In this document: positions 25,424 to 39,000 of the stretch, piece after piece
Position numbering within the stretch: position 1 is the stretch's first letter
How the letters are laid out: the number at the start of each line of letters is the position of its first letter
Notes under the pieces: model-generated
What the model saw: only the letters and a program-made list of their open reading frames with translations
Database searches by the model: none
Told to the model about the DNA's origin: nothing
Program-made: the position numbers and the translations under genes
NCBI GenBank assembly: GCA_963920665.1
Contig: OY987263.1
Location: 30,988,547 to 31,052,546, forward strand
Reading direction: 5' to 3'
DNA: 64,000 bases
Source: Straminergon stramineum
Taxonomy: Eukaryota > Streptophyta > Bryopsida > Hypnales > Calliergonaceae

Positions 25424-27049
25424 TGACATGAGCGCCTGCATTGGCCAATACTTCGACTCATACTAGCTTTCATACCAGCCGCGGTGTTTCGTAAAATGTA
25501 TAAAATCCCGAGAAACAAAGCTCATGGTTTGAGTGATGATTGAATCCCACGCTTTTAAAATAGTGGAGACGAACCATTGATTCTTGCGGATTGGAGTAGA
25601 CAATCGTTTGTCGTGGCACTTGTAGAACGACACCGAACTATAGAAGGTAAATTCGTGTTAAAAGACCCGTTTGCTCATATTCTTTCCATTCCAGGAGGTA
25701 ATCTCGTGGTCTTCAGCATCCCTGATTCAATTATTAATTATTAAATCACCATAGAGTATGTCACTGCATTTGTTTAATAGGTTTTCTTATTCTTCTGCAT
25801 GCACTGAAGCATGTGCAAATGTGAGGTACCCTCAGATAAACATGTTGAGACTTTACCTTATTATAAAGATTTCAAGCTTGGTTTAATTTATTCTCTTACA
25901 GACACAAGGCTTTAACTTAGTTCTTTAGTTCAACCTTGGTTTGGTTTTTCTTGTGTTTCTGCAGTACACTCTGATCAGAGTTCAGTACTAATGCACAGTT
26001 AAGCCTATTCACTGTATCTCATGTATCTTAAGCATGTGGTGCTAGATGCCTCACAAGACTAACCATAATTGGTATGAGGTGAACTCTCAGACATTCTGGC
26101 TCAGTCCAGGCATCAGAGGAAGTTAACAACAGGACAAAGGTCAATAAGCGGGATGTACAGGACACCACACCTTATGTATATTGTACTTTTCTGGATGATC
26201 ACATCAAGAAGAGTACTGTACAGTTCAACAAATATTACAGAGCAGAGGACATGAGGTAGTCTAAATAGCTACCCAAATGAGGAGGCAAACATGAATTGGA
26301 GGAGGTATGCAACCAAACAGAGCTTGCTAAATTTGATTCTTCAAATGATTCCATCTGAATGCTTACAGTGACCTCGCAGTTACTTAACAATCTAACCCCC
26401 TCATGGGAGTAACAGCACAAGGTAAATTGAGGAAAATAATGGATGAATTCATTATATGGCTAATTAGAAGGCTTAGTGTTGAAGAAACACTAGAAGTTGG
26501 AATCTAATTTTGCTCATGTTACATAACTTAGTTTTCTTGAAATTAACAATTTTTAAAGCTTACAATATATTCTTGAATTGGGAGGTTGGGGGTCCTCTTA
26601 CATAGTTTTCTACAAGAGCATACTTGACAAGTGTGTAGTTGTGCAAGGGTTGGGATTAGCCTTGAAATTCCAAGGCCTACTCACTACCCAAAATAGGGAC
26701 ACCTTTTACACTACACTTACAATTGCATTCCCCCTTCTACGGTATCATTATACAATGACATACAATTCATAGGCAAGCTTGAATTTATAGGAGGCGATCC
26801 CTTTTTGATTACACCCCACCTACCCATTTTTGTCCTATAGACTATTTTCATTTCCAATTAGGTGGTGGTTAGTTATGGCATAATTTTCGGTGCAATTGTG
26901 GCACATTCTAATTGGCTACAGGACTGTCAATATTGCAACCAACCCTTGGTTGGAAATAGGAAAGCCTATATGACCAATATGGGTAGAACAAAATCTTGTG
27001 CTAAAAAATTGGTAGTAATTATGCTTAGAGAAATAAAATTTTGGAATTT
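25424..27049. other. Kinesin 3' region and intergenic DNA
   Basis: The first few hundred bases after the stop remain GC-richer and probably hold the 3' UTR; no canonical AATAAA is obvious close by. From about 25,950 to 26,450 the sequence is more complex than typical intergenic DNA but every frame is broken, suggesting a decayed element or old coding remnant. No gene can be supported. Confidence 0.5.
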
Positions 27050-27170
27050 TTTTGGAATCCTTCCCAACTCTATTTCTGTGCAAGGGAAAATTTCCCCACT
27101 CAAGAATCCCATGCTCCATATGTACGTAATTGCTTAAGTGGTTGCAAATGGGTCGTATGCCCCAAGACTT
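27050..27170 (-). repeat. Dispersed repeat, copy 1 (second copy at 35,030)
   Basis: About 120 bp match 35,030-35,150: TTTCCCCACTC, then CCCATGCTCCATAT, then AAGTGGTTG and AAATGGGTCG in the same order. On the minus strand both copies encode MEHG[IF]LEWGNF, so the unit may derive from a coding element. I cannot name it. Confidence 0.6.
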
Positions 27171-28734
27171 TCAAACAATGAATAGTGCTGCAAAACGTGA
27201 TAAAGCCAAGGTCCCCAGCTCTGAAGTTCAAGAATGTTACACAGAGTCCCACCTTTGACCAAAGGAATGTACTTCTCCACATTCTTGACATTGCCTTGTG
27301 GACCTTGATGTCGGGTCTCAGCAAACAGATTATTGGTTCAGGCCAGCTCCCCGAAGGACAGAGTTCTTCACATTTCGACTTCCTGTACAGTACAACATAA
27401 AACTGATAACGCCATGTGGTTGTCCATACCCTGGCTTCCTTCCAGACAAGTACAGACAAGGTGAAAGACAGTATGTATGCTTAGCTAGAGCATGAAGCAG
27501 CAGTGGAGAAGGAAGGAATCTGGTGGCCTCTGCTGTCACAGCTTCAAGCATTAGCTGTGTGAGTAGGAAGCAAGGAAATGACAGTTGCCATTCCCTGGCT
27601 GTCTCTAGATTACCTTAGGCACATGGCATAAGGTTAGTCTGACAAAATCATGATTTTTCAGTGTGTCCATGTCACTTAATCATGATTTTCAACCACTCGG
27701 TAAATGACATGTGCCATTCATTGTCACAAATTTATGGTTTTCAAAAAAAAAAACTTCACTGTGGATGAGGTAAGATAATCCCAATCGCCCTCAGGTTAGC
27801 TTACTCAAGTGTGGATGACAGTGAGAACATACAGAGGTCAGATGATTTGCATATTGTGTGCATCGATTGTTCATTTCATTGATGTTTGCAATTGTAAAGT
27901 GCACACTCTGTACTCAGTCTAGGTTTGTAGTAATTGTGGAATTACACTGTCTAGCAATGATTTCAGGGGACCCGCAGAGGTCCAGGGCCAATTTTTTTGG
28001 TCAAAATACACTCAAAACTGTCATTTCTATTGCAAAGAGCAATAAACTTTGTAAGTTTTTCTTATATGCATATCTAACTGTAGGATCTTGCACTCAATCA
28101 ATGTATGAATGTGTGGGAGAAATTTCAAAATTTTTGGCCTCATAGATTGCAAGAAATTTTGGTTCAGAGTGAAGAAAACAAGTTTGTTTCGCAGCTTGCA
28201 TGACATAATTACAAGACTTTGAATCTTCTTAACTTTCAATTTTTGCACTATGGAGTTTGAATTTTTATTTTTTAAATTTTTTTTAAATTTTTTTTAAATT
28301 TTAATTATCATGAAGAATTGAGCTGAGAGTCTAGAAAAAAAATATATAAGATGATTTTTATTATTTTAAAAATTATTAAGTAGATATTTGAGAGAGTAAA
28401 AAAATAAATCTTTCATTGCTCTAAGATAGAATTGAAACATACTAATTCAAATGGTGAAATTATCCAAATATATAACCGTGTGAAAATTCTTTTTTTTTGA
28501 AGAAATGTGAAAATTGAGATAAAAACATCCTATGAAATCTTTTCAAAAAGATGTTTTGATTGCCTACAAAACAAGATGCTCTACAACTTTCTCATCACTT
28601 ATACAAATGAAACAATACAAACCTTTCTATATTGAAAAATATTATCCATTGAAAACAAAAGTTTAAAATTTGTATTTCTATAATTTGTAGTTTTGTTTTG
28701 CTACTTGCATAGTGAACTAAAATATCACTAGCTT
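27171..28734. other. Intergenic DNA; unassigned open frame on the minus strand
   Basis: A minus-strand frame of about 119 codons (27,100-27,459) is open but lacks recognisable motifs, and the other strand is also open over part of it. It is better treated as a remnant than a gene. From 28,250 to 28,320 there are repeated A-T blocks (AAATTTTTTTT units). No exon series seen. Confidence 0.45.
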
Positions 28735-28925
28735 ATTGTGGCCTAATTTTTGCTACTAGGCATTGATTGAAGTAAAAATTATATTCCCCAACAACTAATG
28801 AATGTGTTTTTCTATCCTTCAAAGAAAATTAAGAAATTCATTTAGAAAATTGAGTTCATTGGAGCCTACCCAAACTCTCATTTGTCCTAGGACAAATGAT
28901 CCTTTAGTTAAGGCCTTAGAATCTC
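28735..28925 (+). repeat. Dispersed repeat family 'GCATCGATTGAA', copy 3
   Basis: Same order of blocks as at 8240-8460: GGCATTGATTGAAGT near 28,766, TATTCCCCAACAACTAATG, and CCAAACTCTCATTTGTCC near 28,869. Non-coding and diverged. Confidence 0.55.
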
Positions 28926-29751
28926 AAATCTTACCAAAGAGAGAAACTAGGCTTAAATGAGAATTTGTTCACCTAAGGTCCCACAATTAACTTCACAAAC
29001 TCTTTCATGAGGGAAATATTGCTACATATCTTTGTTAGAAGGAAAAATCTTTTTTACTATTTTAAAAAATCTATTGTCTTACTTATTTGGGTAGGATAGT
29101 AGGGGTAAATTCGTGGAAAAGATGAGGGGATATTATATCAAGGAATGGTTTGTGAATGTATGGGTGGATGGAGGGGGAAAGCAGGAGGGTAGTACATGTA
29201 TGGCAAAATATACGTTTATTTCTTAGCACTTATTTTCTTTTACAAATCAATGAAAATTTTGAATTATGATAATATCACGTTTGAGAACATTAAATCTTGA
29301 AAGACCAAGGCCTTATAGTTTGAAATTGGTGATTCTTCTATCACTCCTAACATGCATGATTTTGAGCATTAGAAGTTGAGGAAAGCCTCAATTGATTTAG
29401 ATTAAAAAAATTGAAATTTTGTTCTCACCTTCAACATTTGCAAACCATTATTCGAGAGCCTTAACATTTCCCATTAATATTTGTATAACAGTATTCAAGA
29501 ATTCTTATTATTCTCCACAGTCAACTCCAAGTTGTAGAATATTGTGGCATAGACAACTCAAGACTATAGGAAAAGACAGGTCAAGCCTGTAAATAAATAA
29601 ATAAATTGACAAGTTGACAATACTAAAGGAAAAAAATACGTGAAAATAGTAAAATGCTTGAAAAGGAGTATAATTTTGCAATCTCACAAAATGTTAGTAG
29701 AAGTAATAATCTCTATCTTCAAGCAATCTCTTCTTGCATGAATATAAGCTA

Positions 29752-30490
29752 GGGTTAATGCAAGAAACACTTGCCGGTTTTTTGTTCAAAATGGCCTACT
29801 TCAATGAATACTATGATTTTTGGAATAATTTTTTTTTAAATAAAATAAAATATGAATAATTTGTAAAGCATTGAAAATAGTATGTTTCTAAAAATTCAAA
29901 CCTAAGAAAATCTATCCATATTATTTTCATAAACCCTAAATCCTAAAACCATGAAAAAAGTATAATGGAAAATACCAAGAAAATGGAGACATTGATGTTT
30001 CATTTTTAGAAAATATTTTTAAAATTGAAAAACTACCAAGAATTTTTTCTAAATTGAAGATGCTCCTTCTCAACCTTTTTCATCTTTGGGGAAAATATTG
30101 TAATATCTGCACTTGCACAAAGGTAGTGCACGTTGAGCACATGTGGAAGATGAATAATTTACTATTTTTATAAAAATCTCTTTGTGGGCTTATGCAATTG
30201 TAGTAGAAGTCCTTGTATACCAATTTAGAGCCTCAAATTCACATTTTGGGTCAAAAATAGTAGTGAAAACTTCCAAAATGGCCAAGGTAGACATCCAATT
30301 GCAAGCTTTCTAAAAATAGTAAAATAGTTTTCAAAAGATGCAAAAAAATTACTCAATGTCTACAACTACCACACATAATTTTACTTCAAATTTCATATAA
30401 AATGAATATACAGTGCAAAAGTTTTGATAAAAAAAAATTCTCCAAAACCAAGTCAACAAAAAATAGGACAAGGGTTTCTTGCAATCACCC
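29752..30490. mobile_element. TA-flanked inverted-terminal-repeat element, copy A (739 bp)
   Basis: Left end GGGTTAATGCAAGAAACAC and right end, read as complement, GGGTGATTGCAAGAAACC form terminal inverted repeats of about 20 bp. A TA dinucleotide flanks both sides (29,750-29,751 and 30,491-30,492), as expected for Tc1/mariner-type insertion. The interior is AT-rich and shares ordered blocks with the copy at 62,947-63,650 (for example AAGGTAGACATCCAATTG). No transposase, so it is non-autonomous. Confidence 0.75.
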
Positions 30491-31189
30491 TAAAGTGACA
30501 ACCTAGTCTTCAACTTCACTTGTTAAATGATGTTATGTGGTTTCATATTGAGTGTGATATGATTCCAAAGTTAATACGTTGAATGATGTTATGTAGTTTA
30601 CGTTAAATAATGTTATATGTTTTCATATTGGGTATGATATAATCCTAAAGTTTGAGGTGGTATGCTTAGAATGATTCTTCAAATGCTCACATTAAAAACA
30701 AATTTGGGAATCAGAAGGAGATTGAGGATTTTGAAATGCAGACAATTTCTTTTAAGATAGAGTGGTCTTTTGCTCAAGTAGTTAGGTTTTGTAGATATTG
30801 AAAATAAAAATTGTGCCATTCTCCCACTTCTATGAGATTAAAGTTTGTCCATCAATGAATGGCAAGACAAACCTTGTAACTTTATCCAAATTTTTCATTT
30901 GCTTTAGACTTAATTTTATTTATAAGGATATATGCATTGGCTCTAAAGTAGGTAACCTTATTCAAGCTTGAATTTTTTTCTATTGAATAATGATCTTGAG
31001 ATGCTTTTTTGAATGAAATTAATTTCTTAGATAACACTAAAAAAAACTTCATTCTCATGACCTCTAATGGATAAGAGTAGTTTATTGGTTGTGCTTTTGG
31101 CATGATTTTCCTTTCTTAAGGATGATTTGCCAAGGCCTCTATAATTTTGTCTTTTAGCTTGTTTATGAAGATGTTTGATTTAATTGTCT
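30491..31189. other. AT-rich intergenic DNA
   Basis: No gene seen. A short near-duplication occurs at about 30,515-30,650, where ATGATGTTATGTGGTTTCATATTG and related strings recur in diverged form. The minus frame at 30,882-31,103 is low-complexity and unconvincing. Confidence 0.5.
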
Positions 31190-31497
31190 AACTAATGTCT
31201 AAATTTGAGTTCTCTTAAATCTATACAAAGTACTTTTGGATGTGCTTTCACTTATAGTAATTTCCATTTCTAATTATAGAATCAATAAAAATTTAGAATT
31301 TTTTTGGAGGGCCAGTATGTCTATCCCTTTGAGGATGATCTGAGGGCATCCTCGATCAATAGACTCCAGAATTTGTCCTACCAAATACAACTTTAACTTT
31401 TGATTGCTTTGTAATGAGAGCTTAAAATTTCTATCATAGGAAGCATATTCAAAAGTATTTTGAATAGGTACAAGAAAACTCAAATTTAGACATTGGA
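31190..31497. mobile_element. Fold-back element, about 308 bp
   Basis: The arm at 31,193-31,275 (AATGTCTAAATTTGAG onward) and the complement of 31,422-31,495 align over about 75-85 bp, through GTACTTTTGGATGTGCTT against ATACTTTTGAATATGCTT. The loop is about 150 bp. A minus frame at 31,274-31,519 overlaps the arm and is not a gene. No target duplication is evident. Confidence 0.65.
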
Positions 31498-32639
31498 CGA
31501 AGGAAAGAAACCACTTCATTTGCTAACTAAAAAGACAAAAATTATAGCAGTCTTGACAAATCATTTGTTAGTAGTGCCTATTTCACTCCAAATTGGGTGC
31601 AAATTAGAGTGAAATGTGCAGTGGTAACTGAGATTTGCTAGTGGTGATTTGTTTTTCCTCTTCTTTTTAAAAAAAAACAATCTATTTTTACTTTTTCGCA
31701 ATACTGGTCCTATAGACAGAACTGAAAAGTTTGTTGCCTCCATGCATTTAAGTAAATCGGTCACGAAGGTTGTTGCATAATTATCAGTGGCCTGTCATTC
31801 TGAGTGTCCATATGTGCATCAATCAATTGTTGGCAATTGGGCATTGAAGAAATTCTGAATGTGAGGCAATAACTTAGGTGTTTCAACTTTCCAACCCATT
31901 GTTTTAAGAAATAAATTCCAACTCATTGGCTGATCAATCATTTCTGTGTTGATACATACCTCACAGAAGGGTTTGTTTTTTTATAATTTTTGATTACCAA
32001 TTGTCAAATTTGAAACATCTGTGAGTGAATGTCATAGGGGACACAGTATCAAAAGCTTAAGAATACTATAGTATGTACAGTACATTCACAATGAACTCTA
32101 TCCAACATCTGAAACCCACAATTGGACAAAAAAGCATCACAAAAATTTAGGTGTTGATTACACAAGATGTACACAATCAGAACCTGAAAGTCTATGAGAA
32201 CCTATTATTAGTTTTGGGTAAACTAAGAGACAATACAGCTATGAAAATTCATAACTTATACATACAATACAGTGTCCAAATTATGTACTTATTTGTGCAG
32301 TGTCCAAATATTATTGCATGCTACAATTTGTTGGAATTCTCTTTCACTTACCAATAATATTCAATAAAAATCATTTTTTTTAAGAATAGCATATATGTTG
32401 ACTGTTGAGTTGAAATTAGTCACCATTATAGGTGCTCATAGTGGCGTACCTTACTCAAAGTTCAAGGACAAAAACTGTTACTGAGTCTAACTTAATGCCC
32501 AGACCAATTAATTTATGTATTAAAACAGTACCATAGAACCACTTTAGTCAAAACTGCAGAAGTACAATTTGATTGGGAAGCCTCGCATAATGTTTGATGA
32601 ATAGACTTTGCACATTCTAAGGTAAGATACCATATGTAG
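31498..32639. other. AT-rich intergenic DNA
   Basis: No coding, RNA or structured element recognised. Open frames here are short and biased toward AT-rich codons. Confidence 0.5.
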
Positions 32640-32850
32640 TCTGCTCTTAAAGCCACTTTGTAAGAGCTGATTGCATTTAGGGAAGCTGAACTCCTTGAAA
32701 CAATTTTCAGTAAATTTTTGTAGGAAGAAAAACGGAATTGGAGTGTAACGCAAGTTGTTTCATATTTGATGGACCTTCATGGAATTTGTTACGAATTTTT
32801 AAAGTTGAAATGCAATGGTTGTCAAAAGTGACCACCTCTTGAAACCTATA
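32640..32850 (+). repeat. Dispersed repeat, copy 1 (second copy at 58,330)
   Basis: Ordered similarity with 58,330-58,560: TGGACCTTCATGGAATTTGT against TGGACCTTCGTGAAATTAGT, then GAATTTTTAAAGTTGAAATG against GAATTTTTGAAGTTAAAACG, then a CACC...TTGAAA block. Non-coding. Confidence 0.6.
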
Positions 32851-35029
32851 TTATTGGTACATTGAAGAAAGCAAAATGTACCTTTGCCTTAATGGTTGCT
32901 TTTAGAGCACCCTACCTTTTAGTTAGTCCATTCCATCCAACATTTAAACATACGATATGGAAACTATGTGGGCCTAAAAGTATGATTGTATTGTCAAAGT
33001 TTGTTATAACTTATTGGAATTGTCATGTTCAACTTAGACTTTCAAACCAACAAGAAAAAATTTCATTTCCTGTTTAGGGCTTAGGAAATCTCAAACACAT
33101 GCAAAGCATATTAAAATGTATTTTTTTGTCCATCAATTTTTTGGAAGATTCTTGTGTTAGTTCTTTAACATTTATAGGATAAAGATTAATTTGAAAGACT
33201 TTGCTTTGCCAATATTGTATAATTCAAAAGGTATTGGAAGGTCTGACTTCAAAAAATAAATTTCTTTCATTCAAAAAAAGATCCTTCAAAGATGACTTGA
33301 ATTAGAAAATAAAATACAAATGTTCCAAAATCACTTCAAAGATACATTTTTGAATTTAACCCCTAAAGGTCAAAACTGTATTTTTTTGGCAACGTAGCGA
33401 TTTTGGGTAGCTCACTATGAACGAAATTTTTCTATATTTTTACTAAAATCTTCACACATGTGTCCAAGGAGTAGCTTTAAAGCCCAACAATTTTCAAAAC
33501 TTTTGACTGCATGGTGAAAAAGTCATTGCATGACATATCATTTTTATTACTTGGTGGATAGCCCAGGTAGCTCAAAAAACTTCTTTAAAAATCACCTTCA
33601 AAAAAATAATTATTGAAAAATGATTCTCTAGATTTACATATACATGGGAAGCTTTGAATCATTCCATTTTGATTAATGAGATGAAAGTTATGAGGAGTTT
33701 TAGTTTGAGGGTAGGTAGGACTCTATCCTACACATTGACTAATGTTTAAAGCACTAACATTTTAGGCAAGAATCTAGATACAAGGCTTTTGCAAACAAGT
33801 GACAATTAAATGCAATTACCATGTTATATTATGACTCTAAGCTAGAGGTGCTCCTATTGTAGAGACTTGCTTTTTAAGTACAGTGGTGACACTGATTTGT
33901 ACTAATAGTGAGACACAAAAGTCAATGTTACATACAAAATTAGTTTCATTAAAAAAAATTGAAAATTTATACAATGAAATAATATTTCAAGTTGCTATAA
34001 TTCAAAACAATATGACTTTGGAAAATGAGTGTTATATACATTAAGGCAACAACACCTAAATGTGTCCAAATAAGTTTTTGAGCATGCTTCCTGTTATTGA
34101 ACTATAAAAGCTTTTGTTGGGTCTTGTTGGAAGGTGAAAGGGGATTCTAGATTCTCTCATAATGCATGTTATAGACTTCTAGTAAACAAATTGTGAAGTC
34201 TCGAGGCATATCCAAAATTCATCCTAGCTAGACTCTCATGCATGGAAGTTGTACATTTTTGGTGCAAGAATTTGATGGCAAGGTTTTATAAGCATGTCAC
34301 AATTAGATACTATTACCTCAATCAAGTGTCAATTCTAAAGACAATTAGAATTTGGGTAGGTGATAATGAGGTAAAAAATTAGCAGATGTATTTGAAAATT
34401 TGGCACAAGATGTGGACATTCACCCCCTTTGCAAAAAAAAAATTGAAAAATGAATTAGATGTCCCAATCAAAAGTTATGTTATCCCCCCAAAGTCAAGCA
34501 ATGCTTACAATTGAAGCATCTTTTGCTAAATTCCTCATTTACTTTTGAAATTTGGCATATATGTAACTAACAAGATACAATATGACATAATTGTAAGAAA
34601 AAACTAATTTTCATGCAAAAAACTTCTTCCAAGAGGATTCCAAACTCTACTAACCTTGGTGGGCAAGTTAAAAAAACAAAACATTATCCTTTCTGGCTAC
34701 AAAAGTTGTTATCTTGAAAATTTTGTTGTCAAAGCTCTTGAAATTTTCTCTACATATTCCAGATGTTTGATTCTAATTTCTCCTTGTTTGTATTTCAAAT
34801 AATAAAATTCCTCACTCTACAAAAAGTCATCAAAAAAGACTCAGTGTATCATCAATTTATTTGACCTCAGTCCTCATATTGCAAGGTGATTTAGAATCAG
34901 ATAGACCTCTTAAAATATTTGCTTTGGAAGCTCAGCCCCAAAACACCTAAAAAAATGTAGAACTCACAGGTCTCCAGACTAAAATTTGTAAGTTATAGAG
35001 CAAAAAATTGATTCCAAGAGAATGCAAAG
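32851..35029. other. AT-rich intergenic DNA with a local diverged duplication
   Basis: Segments at about 33,765-33,830 and 34,260-34,325 share the pattern GCAAGAATnTnGA...CAAGGnTTT...GTnACAATTA in the same order, suggesting an old local duplication about 500 bp apart. Otherwise no gene, RNA or complete element. Confidence 0.45.
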
Positions 35030-35150
35030 TTTTTCTTCCCAACTCTAAGATAGTTCTGTACATGAGGAAATTTCCCCACTCCAGAAACCCATGCTCCATA
35101 TCTGCGTAACTGCTGAAGTGGTTGGAAATGGGTCGCACGCACGCCTTGTG
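35030..35150 (-). repeat. Dispersed repeat, copy 2 (first copy at 27,050)
   Basis: Second copy of the element in which the minus strand reads MEHGFLEWGNF. It ends where a GC-richer, simple-repeat region begins. Confidence 0.6.
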
Positions 35151-35749
35151 CTGCTGCATACCCAAATAATTGTCCTCAAAATCAAAGGCTCCCGCCTTCC
35201 CTGGCTCTCTCCTCCAATCCTCCAATCCTCCTCCCTCGGCTGGCACTTGGTTCGCTTTGATTCGCCGGTTCCTCGCTCATGAAAGGCCTGTTCCATACTT
35301 AAAAATAATGAGGAAGGAACTTGCTAATATAATGTGCAAACTGAACTCTGCCCTCCAGGCAAGGCAAGGCAAGGCAAGGGAAGGGAAGGTACAACCACTG
35401 TCGAACTGATCTTACAGAACAGGACTCTGAACTGCTCCAAGTCGAGCTACTTAGCTTATCTTATCTTATCTTATCTTAGAGTCGGTCTCTAGCTTTGCTG
35501 CTGCTATATACTGCTGCTGCCAGCCCCTCCCGCAGTCCCGCAGTCCAGCCAGCCCGCCAGCCAGCGCTCTGAATGAATGAGTGTTCTGACAAGCAATCTG
35601 GATCGAAGGGAGGGCGGGAGGGTGTCCTGCACGCCGCTCGCTCACTGGCGAATGGCGATCCGATTCTCTGGCTACATGAAAAGCTATTATCGGCAAGGCA
35701 TTATAATGAAGGATACTTACTTACAACTGAAGGTGGGAGTGTGGGAGTG
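35151..35749. other. GC-richer patch with several simple repeats
   Basis: Unlike its AT-rich surroundings, this patch has C/T-rich sequence plus three short tandem repeats: GGCAA units at 35,358-35,389, CTTAT units at 35,455-35,478, and GTGGGAGT units starting near 35,733. Open frames on both strands overlap one another and follow the repeats, so none is credible. It may be a promoter or short non-coding transcript, but nothing proves this. Confidence 0.4.
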
Positions 35750-36065
35750 TGGGAGTGTGGGACTGGGCACCTCCCACATACACAACTCAACCGAACCGAA
35801 CCACCACTTGGGGCTACTTACTGGGCCTAAGCACAATAGTTGGTAGTAAGTTAGCAGACTGGTCCAAAGAAATTCATATTTGCAAGGGAAAGGAGATTCC
35901 AACGCACCAAAGAATGCAACATACGGATACCGTATGCAAAAGTTCAGAAGGGTCAAAGTTTGTTGGGTAGCTAGAGGTTTTGAAATCGTTTCTTTGACAT
36001 ACATACACATTGATTTGGGAGATGTGTGTAGAGTGATGATGGCAATTTGGGGTTGGTGGTGCATA
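35750..36065 (+). repeat. Dispersed repeat, copy 2 (first copy at 7430)
   Basis: Colinear with 7430-7710 through CACCACTTGGGGCTACT against CACCGCTTGTGGCTACT, CACCAAAGAATG and GATTTnGGAGATGT. It ends directly at the poly-G run. Confidence 0.6.
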
Positions 36066-36067
36066 TA

Positions 36068-36086
36068 GGGGGGGGGGGGGGGGGGG
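36068..36086. repeat. Poly-G run, 19 bases
   Basis: An uninterrupted run of 19 guanines at the 3' end of the dispersed repeat. It is long for a plant genome and its assembled length may be wrong, because sequencing often slips here. Confidence 0.9.
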
Positions 36087-39000
36087 ACTTTGTTGTTTCA
36101 TTTTTATTTTTATTTTTGATGGATTTTTGAAACAATCGGACATTTTAGGGGTGAAAGAATAGTAAGTCAGGGAAAGGGAAAGAAGTCAAATCTTCATTTA
36201 AAGATTGATGAAGATTAGTAAGAGCTTGAATGTTCAGATTAGGTTCCACCTATGGCTACAAGTAGGGATAGGAGTGATGTTGAAAGCAAAAGGTTAGTTT
36301 GGGTCTAAAAGAATGAAGTGTATACTAGAAATAGTTCAACCGACTAGTAGAGAGGTGGTCTTCCAAAACTCAACTACAATGGGAGAGTAGGGTTCCAAAG
36401 ACCTAGTTGGGCAGTAAACTAGTGCCCAAATGGGCCTCTAAAACCTTGCTCTCATAGTGTAACTTGGATCCCCTAGACTACCATTCTACTCATGCAACTA
36501 TCTCAACCTCATGGATGTAGTTGGTGAATTCCATTCTTGATGCTTTTGTTATTAAGAGGTAGCCCCTATAATGAATTGACTTGTTCTTTTTTTGAGAGAG
36601 ATTTTCAAACACCCATAAAACAATAAGGTCTTTTGACTCCAATATAGTTAGGTGGACTATGGTGGTAAGCATCCAGCTAATGCTTGGGTTAGAACTCATA
36701 ACTCCCACCTCATTGGTGTACCAAGGTTGAAGCCAAAGTGATGCTAATACTACATACTCCTAAATAATTAACAATCTTTCATTCAAGTGGAAGAAAAAAA
36801 CTAGAATAAGGTTAATTTAGATTCCAACTTTGAAAGATGAGATTGGAGGTCAAAGTAGGATCTAATTTTATTTGCAAGGGATGAATGACAAGTAGACATT
36901 TTATTTCATTGCAGAAAATAAAACATTGAATTTGACAAGTCATACTTCAATGAAGGAAAGATCCATAGAAACTTAGAAGAATGAAATGGTTTTGCGGTTG
37001 CTTGAGAGATTGGTCAATTCAAGACCAAGAGATCGTCTTTGTTACCTAGGACTAGAGATCTATAATTATAGAGAAAAAGAAAATGGTTAAATAATGAAAG
37101 GACCATTTTAGCTAGTGAAAAATTAAATGGAAGGAAAGAGAGAGAAACGAAAAAAATTAATTTGAAGAAAGATAGATGAACTTTTCTACATGTGTTAGTA
37201 CGCAATCAAAACTCTAGTCTAGAGATTTGTTTTTTACAGTAGAAATGGGCTTTTAGATGTACTATGACTTGTGTTGGTACTTGGCATGTGTAAGTTGATG
37301 TTAGATTTTGACATTGTAAGAGGAATTTGCAATTACAAAGTGTGTTGGAATAGAGAATTGAATGTAGATGGCGCCTTTGCCATTGGGAATAGGATTTTCA
37401 ATGCAACTATGAAATAGGTAGTAAATTTTGGCCAATGCTACACATAGGGCATTAGTAGTTTGGTCTCTCAAGCTTGTTGACTTGGTATCCATGTCCTCAA
37501 TTTTTTAGTTTTTTTTTCTAATATTTGGAATACAAAACAAGTGTGCTTAGAAAATTGTTCTCCTTTCAATGACATGTCACCTACATTTGTACTACCTAGT
37601 ATACTGAATCAAAATCAATTACCTTTGCTATTTTTTATGTGATGGTCATTTTCATGTCTTGAGAAGTTGTATGAAAATGGGACACTTTGAAAACGTACAC
37701 ATTCCCTGGGTATGCAACTTCCATATTATATGGCCCTGATTACAATCACTTATAATGCATTTTCATCCAATCTTAAGGGATATAATTTGTTTTAATGTAG
37801 AATAATCTTATAGCCTCTTTAACAAGGAATCCAAAAATGTACTTATGTACATGAAACAAATATTTTTGAAGACAATAATAGCATTAAAAATTTAATTATA
37901 TGAGTTTTTTTAATACATGTATCATAGGCCAAGCTAGGTAACTTTGGGGGCTTTCTAATAAAAATTTAATTTTAACTAGACCCAACTTCTTTGTATATAT
38001 TTTTAGAAACTATGCATAGGTGTTTAAATTCTTCATATATATTGTGAGTTTTTTCTAAAATGTATGCAATTTAGCATTTTCTACATTTAATTTTTTTTTA
38101 ATTTGGTCTTCACCTAGCTTTTTGGTCTTTTTAATTTGATATAATTTCAACAAAACCTGTCTTCTAAGTTGTTTTTAATGCCGATGACCCATGTATATAA
38201 TACAAGAGTTGTGTACCTGGGACACATTCTCACTTTAAAAATTCATAACTAATTCTCTACAAGTCTACAAAATATGAATCCAAGTAGCAACTCCAACTTG
38301 TCATTAAAGAAAATTGGCTAAAAAGAATGTTATGTTTGAGATTTGCAACCCTTACAAAACTTTGGATCATTGTACTTTAGAAGAAAACTTTGTAGACATT
38401 ATACAATACTCAAAGCAGATGTATACATAATCAAAGGTATGTGCATAGGCTACAATTGTCACTAATTACACATTAGAAACAATACGAGCTCTTGGAGGGG
38501 CCACTCTAGAAGTCAACAAGGAATCCTCAATTTGATTTATATTAGATTGGAATAAAGTAATTACCTATAGTTATGGACAAAAGAAAACATTGATAATCAT
38601 GATTGAGAATAGGCAAGTGGTGTTCAAAATTAGAAGATAGAACTTGGTATAGCATATATGAAGTTGTGTCAGACCCTTAACACAAAGACATTACATTAAT
38701 ATAATAAAACGACAATATATCATAGTTACCTCAAAATATTCACACAAGCTGACAACAAGAATGAGTTAGAGATTGTGTACTTCTACTAGCCTCCCTACCT
38801 TGAAACAATAGATTGGTTTGTCAAACCTTTGCAATCATTTGGAGAGCTCATTTTGCTTCTAATGTATTGACGATAGTTACTATAATTAAACAATATTCTT
38901 TTTTTTAATCTTATTACCAATTGGATGAGGAGTCTTGTGCATTTTAATATGCATTATTTAAACACCACAAGAATTAGTTCTTTTATCAAAGTATATATTG

